From NCBI GenBank assembly GCA_019188255.1, contig JAETXT010000010.1, positions 2,480,001 to 2,544,000 of the forward strand: a stretch of DNA of 64,000 nt, read 5' to 3'. A model generated the notes under the pieces. It saw nothing but the letters and a program-made list of their open reading frames with translations, did not search any database and had not been told where the DNA came from. The DNA is from Verticillium longisporum (taxonomy: Eukaryota; Ascomycota; Sordariomycetes; Glomerellales; Plectosphaerellaceae). Positions 10,915 to 22,046 of the stretch are shown in pieces. Both the position numbers and the translations under genes were made by a program. Within the stretch, counting starts at the first letter, position 1; every line of letters begins with the position of its first letter.

Positions 10915-13900
10915 ATGTGGTCCCAATCCTCGACGAGCCTCACAGTATTCGCTGTTGTTGGGATCATACTTCTTTGCTTACCAGCTCTTATCTTTGCCGA
11001 TGTGGCCTACCAACCGAGAGCTGGTCGTACTATCGCCCAGCGTGACTCAGGCAACACCGGTGAGTCCTTGATGAAGGTTTCAGTGTAGTCCACAGATGGC
11101 TGACAGTACCGCAGATCTATCGTGGAGAGATCAGATCGTCTTCAGCCCAGCTCATCAAGACCCTGCGAAGGCTCCAGCTGTCCCTATTACTGCCCTGGAA
11201 AACTCCACCACTGCGTCAATTCCCGCTGTCTCCGTCTTCAACCCACGGGGCTTGAACACTTTCCAGAAGCGCCAAGCTCTTCGCTGTGATGATGGACCTT
11301 GCATCGACGGCAGGTAAGTTGTGCTCAATACTCGTAGTGACCGTAGTTACTGACAAGGTGTCGACAGCTGTTGCAGCAAGGAGAAAATCTGCGGTTACGG
11401 CCCTTCCTACTGCGGCGCTGGCAACTGTACATCGCAATGCGATGCCACAGCCATGTGTGGAGAGTACAGCGAGAACGCCGAGATGCCATGTGGTATGAAG
11501 CTGTGCTGCTCAGCCATGGGATGGTGTGGCGTGAGTTGCTTTGCTATTTATACGAATAGACACGACTGGCTTTGGTTCTGGGGAGCTGACAATCAATCTC
11601 ACGTCTAGACAAGGGACATCTACTGTCACAACGCCGACCCAGTCCACAATACTCTGCCATGTCAAGCAGGATATGGTTCATGCTCAATCACGCCTTCTCC
11701 CTCCTGCGCCCAAGGCAGTGGAAGCTCCTCCAAGCGCAAGGTCGGATACTATCAGTCTTGGAACGTTCGTGATCGGAGGTGCAACAAGGTGTCGCCATCG
11801 CAGCTTGACACAACGGGCTACACCCATCTCTTCTACTCATTTGCATTTATCGACCCCAAGACGTTTAGAATCACGCCAGCCCATTCGGATGATGACAGCA
11901 TGATGAGGGAGTTCACGAAGCTTTCGCAGGATGGCAAGCTGCAGACTTGGATTGCTATTGGCGGTTTCGATTTCAGCAATCCTGAAGTCGCGACGCATAC
12001 CACTTGGTAGGTCTACCACCGCGATCCTAGTCCGCCAGGGGCAAATGGAGGTCTAACATGTATTCAGGAGCGACATGGTCTCTACGAAGGCCAACCGGGC
12101 CGCTTTCATAGCATCTGTCAAGGAGTACATGGATGAGTATGGGTTCCAGGGCGTCGATCTCGATTGGGAATATCCAGGTGCTCCTGAGCGAGGTGGCCGG
12201 AAGCTGGCAGACGTGCGAAACTTCCCCATGTTGCTGCGGGAAATGCGAGCTGCGTACGGAAGCAGCTATGGCATCAGTTTGACTCTTGCACCTGGCTACT
12301 GGTACCTGCGATGGTTCGATGCGAAGGCCATGGAGCCGAGTGTTGACTTCTTTGGTTTCATGGCTTACGGTAAGACCCGCCTACCATCTGAGCAATCCTT
12401 CTACTTGCGCTATCAGATTTGTTCATGAATCACGGGGTCGTTCGCTAATCTGGTGTCTTTCGTTTCGCAGACTTACATGGCTCATGGGATGCTGATGTCT
12501 TGGCGCTTGGAAAGAAAGTCCGCGGCCAGGCAGACATTCGTGAGATTGCCAATAACACCATACCCCTGTGGTTCGATGGCCTCGACCCAAAGAAGATCAA
12601 TTTCGGCCTTGCCATGTACGGTCGTGGCTACACTCTGGCAGATCCGAAGTGCAATCAACTGCTCTGCCCCTTCTCCGGCCCGAGCAAACCGGCTCCCTGC
12701 ACAGCCTTCGGAGGTGTAATGTCTCTCGTCGAGATCAAACAGCTCATCAAGGAACGCGGAATCACTCCACAGTATCTTGCTGACTCCATGATGAAACAAA
12801 TTACATGGGACGACCAGTGGATCGGCTACGACGACGAAGAAACCTTTGCCGCGAAACAAGCATTTGCTGACGGCATGTGCTTCGGTGGTACAATGGTCTG
12901 GAGTATTGACTTCCAGGTCCCTGGTTCAGGCGGGTTCGTCACCTACCCCTTGAAGCACAGAAATGGACCCTTGCTGATAATAGATCTAGGCACGACCAGA
13001 ATGAGAATACGGTGTATCTTGATCCCAAGGTTTACGAAGGTACCCCCGCGCAATGTTCAGCTCCATGCGTTTTTGTTCTGCCCCCCAGCGCTTTGCCTTC
13101 AGCGACGACAATTCAGATCCCTCCATATTCGACTTCTCTTTCTGTGGCACCCGGAATCACATCGAACATCGTCATTCGCCCACCACCTATCGTCACAAAT
13201 TCCCTGCAGTTCTCAAATGTCGATGTCACACAGGGCCAGACGAATGGAAATGTTCATCCAACCATCAGTCTCGACCTTCCGCCATTCGTGACTACAATCA
13301 CCAGACCAGGCGGTGTTCAGACGAGAACACTTCTGCTGCCACCGTGGCCACAAATTACCAACGGGCCGCCTGAAAGCTGGACCACATCAGGAAACCCACG
13401 GACGAATCCGGGTGTTACAGGCGTGCCAGTACCTACGGACGTGATTCCCCTTCCACCGCCAGAGATTATCACGAAGACTCCTTACACGGGTCCCGGAGGG
13501 TCGGTCGATCCTACGGGTACATGGCCCACATCGTTTGATATTCAACCCGTCACTACGGCTGTTCCTGATGAAGGTGAAGATGATGATGGCGATGGTCCAA
13601 AGTCCAAGTCTACGTGCAACCTATGGTTTTTCTGGGTAGGCTATTCCTCTCTAGCTGGAAGTACATCCTTCAGAATGCCAGAGTGCTAACGATCCATGAT
13701 AGACTTGTATTGACATTGGTGGAATTAAGATTGGTGGGTGGGAATGGAATTTACCACAGGGCATCTGGGGACCGTAAGTGACATAAAAAGGAGCGTTTCA
13801 TGCGACTATCTATGTGCTGACGATGTCACTCTTCACAGCGGGCCACCACCTATTGGACGCATTAATCCTCCTCCAGGTTTTACGTTCAAAGGGAACCTGC

Positions 13901-16900
13901 CAAGCTGGCCAAAAATTACGTAGGTTATGGTTTTTGGAAGCTATTCTAGCCCACCTCAGATCAGAACTAACGCAACGTTTTAACAGTGTTGGGCCCGGCG
14001 GCAAGGTGACTGCACCTCCTAAGCCAGCAAGTTGCACTCCAGCAGAGGCATCGCTCTGCGCCACAACAACCTCGTTCGGGACGACCGTGCAGAATGGAGT
14101 AACGAGAACGACCACAACACAAGTCAAAGAGACTTGTGCCACCATTACTGGCTGCAACCTTCGTGACGTAGACTCCACAGAGACCGGCAAAGCTTGCAGC
14201 CTGGCGAAACGAACTATCAATCTCGCTGGCGTGCCATTGCCCGAGATGACTGCCGCAGCCGAGCCTCCACCTGACGTCGCAAAGAGGGCAAACAGTATCT
14301 GGGACTGCGAGGAAACCGGCGAAGATGGCATTATCTGGCCACAAGACCCGAAGGAAGGAGGGCAAACACGCATTCGCGCTTTGCTTCAGGAAAGAAAGGA
14401 TGCTCTTGGGGCCACCCACGGCTGGACGGAAGTCCGTGCAGGAGATCTCGACTACACCGCATTTTATTACGTGGATAACATGGGTCCAGTCGCGCAAGCA
14501 TATTTCGATTCGGACGAAGTCAAAGAGGTTGGTGCACGGTGATCCCGGTTCACTATCGTTGAGATACCATATGACCAGACTAACACTATTGTATGTAGAT
14601 CAAGAGAGCTTACAACTATCGCGCAGATATTGCGCCCAGGTTATCCGAAGCTCAGCTTAGGCGCAGCAGAGAAAAGAGGTCTGCTAAAGCGAGCAATGGC
14701 CATCCAGACACACCAGTACGAGATGAAACACCAGCAAGTGATGGAGTTGAGAAGTTGAACGAAGCTGCCGAGCTGTTGAAAAATGAGACATCCGATATCG
14801 CCAAGCGGGCAACCAGTCCAGAGATCAGTGACAGGTGGCATCTGTCTCATATTTCTATCCCCGAACGAGTAGACTGGAATGTGGACGACGACCCCCATAT
14901 TCCCTCCCAGAATAAGTTCGCTTATTATTTCAACAATAGGGAGGGATCTGGACAGACGGTCTACATTATGGAGGAACGTACGGGTCAGAGCGGAGTAAGT
15001 CAATTGCTGGGATCTGGCTCCGGACGTCGGCAAGCTAACATTACCCTGAAAGGAATTCACAGGACAGCTTAAAGCACCCCTTTCACCACACAGCTATCTC
15101 AGCTCAATGTGGTACGACGACGATCCTAACGATGTGACGGAAATGCGGCGACACGGGACCGTCGTATCCGCCATGGTTGGGGGTGTAGCATCGGGAATTG
15201 CAAGACAGGCAAGTTTGGTGGTGGTGCCAACAAAACTGGAAGTGGAAGAGGATTGGCCGGTCGAAATTTTCCTTGCATCCCTTGTTGCAATCTCACAAGA
15301 TATTGTCAAGGAAAAGAAGCCACAAGACACGACAATCGTCAATATGTCCTTCGGTATCCCTATGAGATACGCGGAGCCGCACTTGTGGACCATCATGCGT
15401 AAGTCTTTGACCTAACCAGCGAAAGTAAGAGAAGTCGGACGTTTCTGACATGTATAACAGGTCAATTAATGGTACTCATGGAGGCAAAATACGGGACTGT
15501 TTTTGTTGCTGCATCTGGCAATGCGGAACCGGATCCTGCTGATGGACCTCTAGTAGACCCGGGGGTCTTTATTGATGCAAACTCCATGCCATACGAAGCC
15601 ATGCCCTATGTTCCTGGCATGATGGTTGTCGGTGCTTCTAACAGAGAAGGGTACCGGCGAAAGTTGAGCATGGTAGGAACGAACGTCGAGTTTTGGGCTC
15701 CTGGTGAGCGGCTCCCGTATCCTTTGGGCGTCAGTAACCAGCGTCAAATCAATGGCGGATCACCTGGTAAGTGCGACATATTCTATCACTCCTTCGAAAA
15801 CCTGCAAGATTTTTTCGTTGCCCTTCGTCACTAATCAAGTCAACCTACCCTCAGCTGCTGGCCTTGTCTCCGGACTTGTTGCGAGCTTGCGCTCAGATCC
15901 AACATTCAGTAGCTTTGTCAAGCCGGCACAGCTCAAGCAACAGATGAAGTCATTGGCCCGCGCTATTTCTTACCAAGGTGTTACCAATGCCGACAAGCCT
16001 GTCGTTGTCTACAATGGACAGAGAAGGGACCAGTCTTGCCTACCGAATTCGAATGCCGGCGCCGTCTCAGAGCGCCGGCTATCCATACGGCAGGTTGAGT
16101 CGTGCCCCCTTCCAGGACAGCCGGGCAACCCAGAGGGGGTTCCCGTTCCATCGCTCACCTACAAACCTGGTCCTCCCGGTCCCTTGTGTACCGCAAACTG
16201 TGGTAGGCTTTGCGAGGGCTTCTTCTGTGTACCGCAGCCGACAGGTACACCACCCGAGTTCACGCCTCCATCCAATCCAGGAGCTACCGGCCCTGGATGG
16301 GTTCCGCCTCCGCCAGTCACCCTACCCAACCTCCCTACACTACCGCCCAGTGAGCCGGGTGTCACACCGGGCCCTGGTACCGTCTGTCTCTCCTCGGCAA
16401 CTGTCACGCAGTGTAATGGAAGGCCTGGTCAGGCAGTCTGCGTGACCAGTACATCCTGCGCCAGCTTCGGCACATTGGGACCGTTCCCCACGCTGCCTCC
16501 ATCTGTTACGAGCCCTCCTGGCGGCATTTGTGTCTCGACTGCGACGTGGGTCATCACAGGCGGTCCAAAGGGCGAGGCGACTGTTACTACGAGCGGCTGC
16601 GGGAAATGGACTGTTCCGTCTGCCCCTGGGCCAACGCCCAACCCACCACCGCCACCACCACCACCGGAGCGCAACCACGGCGTTGTGGTCATCAGCTATT
16701 ATGAATTCGGTCAGTTCTCTGTGGGCCGTACTTACTGGGATCGAGAGCACAGAGCCTTCTCTGTTCCGTTCGGAGGGCAAATCAAGCAGTGCAGCGCATC
16801 GGCGATAGCCTCACAGAGTGCCCCCGGCGTCCTTGCTTCAGCGAAGCTGCCGACGAAAATGGGGCCTTTCCAGGCTGAAGGGCGCACGTGTGAGTACTCT

Positions 16901-17032
16901 GGCTCACCTGACAGCCCTGGTCAGCTGAGCTGTGACGGACTGCCGACTGTCTCCTGTGAGGGCGCTTCGCAAACTGATATCTGTGGTTCCGGAACACCTA
17001 TCATGAAGGCACTGGCCTTCTGTAGGTTCTAG
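10915..17032 (+). CDS. Multidomain CBM18-GH18 chitinase (killer-toxin-like subgroup C) with C-terminal subtilisin-like S8 region
   Basis: Fourteen exons join in one frame to about 1744 residues: 10915-11059, 11115-11313, 11368-11530, 11609-12006, 12068-12369, 12471-12933, 12990-13635, 13703-13773, 13839-13919, 13987-14527, 14599-14994, 15053-15398, 15461-15766, 15855-17032. Order: hydrophobic signal/anchor (about residues 10-29); cysteine-rich CBM18 (about 115-180); GH18 domain (about 212-555) with DLDWEYPG and acid/base E335, where the first Asp of DxxDxDxE is Gln; Pro/Thr-rich linker; second cysteine-rich stretch; prodomain-like segment; S8 region with HGT (H1169), SGN (N1271) and GGSPAAG (S1351); Pro-rich stalk and a C-terminal Cys-containing domain. 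The usual S8 catalytic Asp position reads YIMEERTG. The weakest splice site is the GTTGGT donor after 14527. Subgroup-C chitinases resemble the alpha subunit of yeast killer toxins; no LysM was seen. It would act outside the cell on chitin. An alternative is two genes, but no good internal start precedes the S8 part. Confidence 0.85.
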
Positions 17033-17160
17033 GAAAGAGTCTGAACTTTGCCCCTCATTTCGCGATAGCTTTCCGATGGCAGTATACGAATTGCAGCAAG
17101 ACCTAGATTCCTGAACGCTTAATCCTGATTAAATCGCTGTAATCTCCGGAACGATGGGTG

Positions 17161-19107
17161 CTAGTGAACACCATTCTCTTCCCATGCTGCATTTTTAGCC
17201 GGGCTTGCACAACACATGGCGCAAATTTGCAATGCAGCCTTCTCGTCCTTCTGCTCCTGTTGCGTGACCTGCGGCTTCGCATGCGCCTCTGCCCGACCAT
17301 AGGCAGCCGCAGACTCTGGGCCACCGAAAAGAATGGCCATCTCCTCGAGGGTAGGTCCCTTAGTTTCCACGAAGAAGAAGTAAATCACGAGAAGCTCAAT
17401 GACCAAACTGTTCACCACAGTTAGTCAATAGCTCAAAAAGAGAGTTGCGGCAGAATGGGACCTACACAGCCATGTACACAAAGTAAAACTTGCACGCTAG
17501 AGCCTCGAGACCAAGTGGGTTGACCCATTGGTTGAACACGCCTGCGACCGAGGTGCCGAAGAAGCAGAGCATGAGACCCTTGGCCCTGATGTTGTAAGGC
17601 AGAATTTCGGCGGTGTAGCTGACGGCCAGGCCGGGCCAAGCAGCACCGGCAACGCCATAGAAGACAAAGATCATGGCGACGACGGCGGTGCCGGCAGGCT
17701 TCGAGCCCGTCTGCTCGTATACCGCGCTGCAGGCAGTCCAGACGGAGAAGGAAAGGAGCATGCCGATGCCGGCAAATAGGAAGAGGAAGCGGCGGCCGCG
17801 GCGGTCAACGAAGAAGGCGGCGAAAAGTGAAACGAGCCAGCACCGAATGGTCAAGACGCCGTTGATATAGGACTAGGTGATGACACTTGACCTGGTCAGC
17901 TCAACCTTTTCAGGGGGGGGCTTTTAAAATAATGAAATGCTTACTCTTCGATACCAATGCTGTTGAGAATCACAGAAAGCTGAGCGCCGCATAGTCAGTC
18001 CTCTGAATACTGCGACAGCCACGAGAGATGTCTTACATAGTACGAAACCAAACCGTTGCCGCTGCACTGCGAGAAGAAAGCTGTGGCAAGGATGAGATAG
18101 CATCGCTTGCGGTTGCCCTTGGTGCGCACCAGCTCCTTCCACCCGTTATTGGCCGCGGCGCTACGCTCGAGCTGAAGAGTGTTGGAGATGTCAGCCAGTT
18201 CCCAGCGCACAAAAGCATCGTTTTCGTCGCCGTTTCCGTGGTACTTGACAAGCACCTTGCGCGCGTCCTCGTGTCTTTCCTTGCTAATTAGCCATCGAGG
18301 GCTCTCGGGGATGAACCAGATTACGATGAGCAGAATGCCAGGCATGAGGCACTGAAGGCCCATAGGAAGACGCCACTGCAGATCGCCAGACAGATTGTTG
18401 AGGGTCCCGAAGCAGGTCCATGCTGCGATGATGGCCTAAGTTGAGTATTGTCAGTTCCTCCCCCTTCTTTGCCTCGGATGCGAAACTTCAGTGATGAGGA
18501 GAGGAGCGGTGACATTCGCAACGTTGCTATTTCCATGTCAGACAATCACTCTTTGAAAAGTGTTTGAATTTGTTTTACCTTCCAGCACCCATTAGGATAC
18601 GACCGATCAGTAAGAGCGCATCGCGGCTGCTGTGGGGATGCGATTGTGTCAAGGCCTGCATCAATGTGCTGGCGACAATCATTGAGCAGCCAACGGCGGT
18701 TCCAATCTTGCGTCCGAGGATATCTGCAAGATAGGGCGGGCGCTATGGGCAGAACAGCCAGGCCACCGAGACCGGGGACAGCACTGTAAAGTCCTAGGCG
18801 AGAACCAGTGGGATGATCAATGTCTGATTCGCAGAAAGCTTTGTTAGCCAAGCGTGTCAAGGGCAACCCGACGAATGGCGAGGACGGACTAACAAGCCTG
18901 CCATGTGTCCATGGTTTGAAGCCCGTTCAGCAGACTGCCGTCGAAACCGAGGGTTGAGGATGCGAGAAAGAGAAACGGCATCATGAAATACAGCTTCCAA
19001 AGTTCCATCTGCTTGTACCACGGCAAGTGGTTATCCTTCGGAGTGAGTTCCTCCTCGGGAACGTCAGGATCGACATGGTCAACCATTGCGTCCTGTTTCG
19101 CCGACAT
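17161..19107 (-). pseudogene. MFS sugar transporter (lactose-permease/hexose type), probably broken
   Basis: Seven exon-like blocks match a sugar/H+ symporter: 18894-19107, 18579-18823, about 18446-18526, 18037-18435, 17945-17979, 17466-17872 and 17161-17407. Family landmarks include HPTGSRLGLYSA, LPMGLQCLMPGILL, PESPRWL, DRRGRR and the C-terminal VETKGPTLEEM. Three faults break the chain. After PIAPAL there are 1 or 4 extra bases (near 18721-18732) before the DILGRK signature, shifting the frame. After HPRQR the loop leading to AIIAAW is missing and a stop intervenes, unless a weak 51-bp intron removes it together with conserved sequence. The block ending in SIGIE does not join in phase to YINGVL and is several codons short. 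The start at 19107 lies inside the antisense of the adjacent GH35 relic, so the N-terminus may be rearranged too. A functional product is unlikely, though some faults could be assembly errors. Confidence 0.7.
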
Positions 19108-20017
19108 CACCTACGTCGGTCGCGTCGCCGCCGCCGGCAAGCAGCATTACAACATCCCTTTCTACACAAACTGCTGGCTCAACTTCGACGATCCCTCTGA
19201 GCTGGACACGCGGGACTTCCCCCTCGTCGTCGGTGGAGGCGCAGCGCCGGGAGACTACCCGTCCGGCGGGCCTTGCCCCCACGTCCTCGACACCTGGCGC
19301 CACAACACCCCAGCGCTCGACTTTCTGGCGCAGGACCTTTACTTCCACCACTACGAGTCCGTGTGCAAGGACTACGCGCAGCAGGGCAACCCGCTTTTCA
19401 TCCCCGAGCAGCGCCGCGACGCCAACGGCGCGCGCAGGTCCTGGCTCGCGTTTGCGACCTACGGCGCCCTCGGCACCGGCCCATTCGGCATCGACACGGG
19501 CGCCGAGGCGTTCGGCCGCGAGTACAAGCTGCTGGCGCAGACGCAGGAGCACCTCCTCGCCGCAGGGCCGGCCGACCGCTTCGGCTTTTTTTTCGACGAA
19601 GAGCCGTAACCCGGCAGCACGGAGCGGTGGACCAAGGTCATTGGCGACTTTGAGGTCATCGTAGAGTGGTGCTTTGTCTTTGGCAAGCAGAGCTCCGGCG
19701 CCGGCATGGTCATTCACAAGGGCAACGGCAAGTTCCTCGCCGTCGGACGGGGCTTCCACGTCTACTTCAAGAGCGTGAGGCCCGAGGCGACGTTCACCGG
19801 CATCCTGCATGCCGAGGAGAAGGAGGTCACAGAGACGGGCGAGCTGAGGACACTGAGGGTGTTCAATGGTGATGAGACAAGGAGCGGAGAATTCCTCATG
19901 ATGCCGAATGACGACCCTGACTATGGCGGTTTCCCTATCGCGGTGACGATTCCTGCGCGGACGTGCATTGCTGAGCTGGAGGCATACTGGTTTGCCGAGG
20001 CTGAAGAGGACAGGTAA
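19086..20017 (+). pseudogene. 5'-truncated GH35/DUF5597-type beta-galactosidase relic
   Basis: One plus-strand frame runs from about 19086 to a TAA at 20015-20017 and is interrupted only by an in-frame TAA at 19607-19609. It reads as the C-terminal part of a GH35 beta-galactosidase with a DUF5597-like tail. Homology starts at about YVGRVAAAGK and continues through YTNCWLNFDD, GDYPSGGPCPHVLDTW, NPLFIPEQRRD and, after the stop, the beta-sandwich tail (FEVIVEWCFVFGKQSSGAG, GFPIAVTIPA). The N-terminal TIM-barrel portion and a start codon are absent. The 5' edge coincides with the first exon of the minus-strand transporter, so the two genes were apparently fused head-to-head by a rearrangement. 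GC-rich third positions show it was coding until recently. Family assignment is from remembered motifs. Confidence 0.72.
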
Positions 20018-20191
20018 AGAGCTTTTCCAGATTGTCAATAGTCTCAAATGTCATATGAACAGCGGCCTCCTTTTTCTCGTAGAACCCTGCCTCACATTAG
20101 CTCGCAATATTTCACAGAATGCAATCTGGATCTGAAAGATCTCTCCTGCGCTCTCCACACCAATATCAGCGGAAGTCCTGGCAGTCATGTC

Positions 20192-22046
20192 TCACGCCCT
20201 CCCAGGCACCGGATGCTCATCGGCAGGCACAAACTCGTCTTCGGAAATGAGCTGAGCAATTGGCTCGTACCGCCATCGACTCACGTACGCCGGCGTCAGA
20301 TTGTCGCCCCCGTTGCTCGTGGCATACGCTCCCACTAGGGTTCCTAGCATACTTGATTAGTACAAGAGTCTGTTACGTGAGACATGACGTACCCATGAAC
20401 TGCCCCGAACCACCACTCATGAACCACGCGCTGACACTACCGAGAACGACCTTATCGCTCTCCTTGCCGTCCGACCCCACAGATGCAGCGTTGAACACGT
20501 AGTGCGTCTCGTTGACTGCTGAAATCTGCAGCCTGACCGGATGTCCCAGCCAGGCGCACGGTACCTTGTGAAGTGCCGGCTCGGGCTCCGAGGCGAGTGG
20601 TTCTCCTTCATATCCCTCTTTGCCGGAAAGTTCATGCTTGAAACGGAGATACATGGCCAGACGACCATCGGGTGCTTTGAGGCGGACGTATCCCAGATCA
20701 ACATGCTGGAACTGCGTCAGAAAGAGCGTAACGCCCGCCTCTTCGTTCTCTTCACCAGGGTGAAAGTTTAGGTCAACACTAAAGTTGAAGATGGTATGAG
20801 ACTGCTTTCGCGCGATGAAAGTCAAGGGGTGAATGCCGGCGTTGGGGTCACCGATGAGTTCGGGAGGTACAGCGGAGTCAAGGGAGTTCTTTGTTGGCGT
20901 GAGTCGTAGCATGTTGGCATGACCTTCGGGAGAAACAGTGAACCTCTCGGTTCTGTTTTGCTGAATCCGCCAGTGGATGAGGTTTTTCGGAATGGAAGAC
21001 CCGGGCGCAAAGTCATACTCGTCGCCGTCCGACAACCAGGGCCCTTCTCCAGCTACATCGAGGTTCTTCGGTGGTAGCGGCCCCAACATGCGACCGCGGA
21101 CCGGTGCGAGGACTGACCATTCGCCTTCATCCCATGTCATCGGATACAAATGAGAATCTCGACCCATGGGGTAAATCTGCCACTCGGGACCCGAACGGCA
21201 GGCCAAAGCCACACCCCACCAGTTTCCTTCGAAATCTTGAAAGAAGTCGGCATGCCCAACGCATTGAATGTATTCGTCTGTGTTCTTGTTGGTCAAGACG
21301 GGATTGTTTTCATAGCCCTCGAACGGTCCCTCAGGGTCTTTTCCGCGGGCAATTGTGACGGTGTGGTTAGTCTCAGTACCACCCTCCGAGACGAGTAGGT
21401 AGTACCATCCATCCTTCTTGTAGATGTGTGGCCCTTCTGGGTTACGACCGCCGGTACCGCTCCAGAGGCGAATAGGCTCGCTCGTCTCGCCAGTGGCCAT
21501 GTTAAACCTCGATTGAATAATCCTATCGCCCGCCGACATGGACACGTACAACGTTCCTTTGTCCATGAAGAAGTCAGGGTCGATGGAGTTGGTAGGGTTG
21601 TCCATCCAGATCGGGTCGGTCCATGAATCAGTATCAAAGGGGTCGGCTGTCGAGACGACGAATATCTGCTGGAACCAGGTGTTGAACAGAATGTAGGGTG
21701 AAATGATATAGAGTCGACCTTCATGGTAGCGCAAAGTCGGGGCCCAGATGCCCTGATGTTGGATCGAGCCGTCGGTAAGAAGCTCGGGCAACTGTGTTTC
21801 GCGAATCAAAGCATGGCTGACAAGCTTCCAGTTGATTAGGTCCTTGCTTGCATAAATTGGAATACCGGGGAATGTCAGAAACGACGAAAAAGCGCAGAAG
21901 TGTGTATTGTCGAGTTCTGGGACGAATGTACAGGTAGGATCCGTGTGCCAGCCAGGAAAAACTGGATTGTAGAATGTAGTGTTTTCAGCAGCCATTGTGG
22001 CTCTGAGTGTCGTTAGGACCACGAGGCCAATGAATTGGAAGCGCAT
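20192..22046 (-). CDS. Secreted GH43 beta-xylosidase / alpha-L-arabinofuranosidase
   Basis: Extracellular glycosidase acting on xylan- or arabinan-derived oligosaccharides. Two exons, 20393-22046 and 20192-20343, joined by a 49-bp GTACGT...CTAG intron, give 601 residues. A signal peptide covers about residues 1-19. The five-bladed propeller carries the GH43 triad: D36 in HTDPTC (base), D156 in SIDPDFF (pKa modulator) and E204 in NPEGPHIY (acid). A C-terminal concanavalin-like beta-sandwich follows (about residues 360-560), as in GH43 xylosidases with this extension. The second exon supplies 50 residues ending VPGRA. The gene converges on the GH35 relic with 174 bp between stops. Substrate preference within GH43 cannot be decided. 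No lesion seen. Confidence 0.92.

Noticed and set aside
12007..12010. In-frame TAG at the end of the chitinase exon 4 frame, suggesting a short protein
   Set aside because: It lies inside a GTAGGT donor; splicing to 12068 restores TTWSDMVSTKANRA and the GH18 active site.
19079..20047. 322-codon minus-strand frame opposite the GH35 relic
   Set aside because: The plus strand carries recognisable GH35 motifs; the minus frame is a shadow of the GC-rich third positions.
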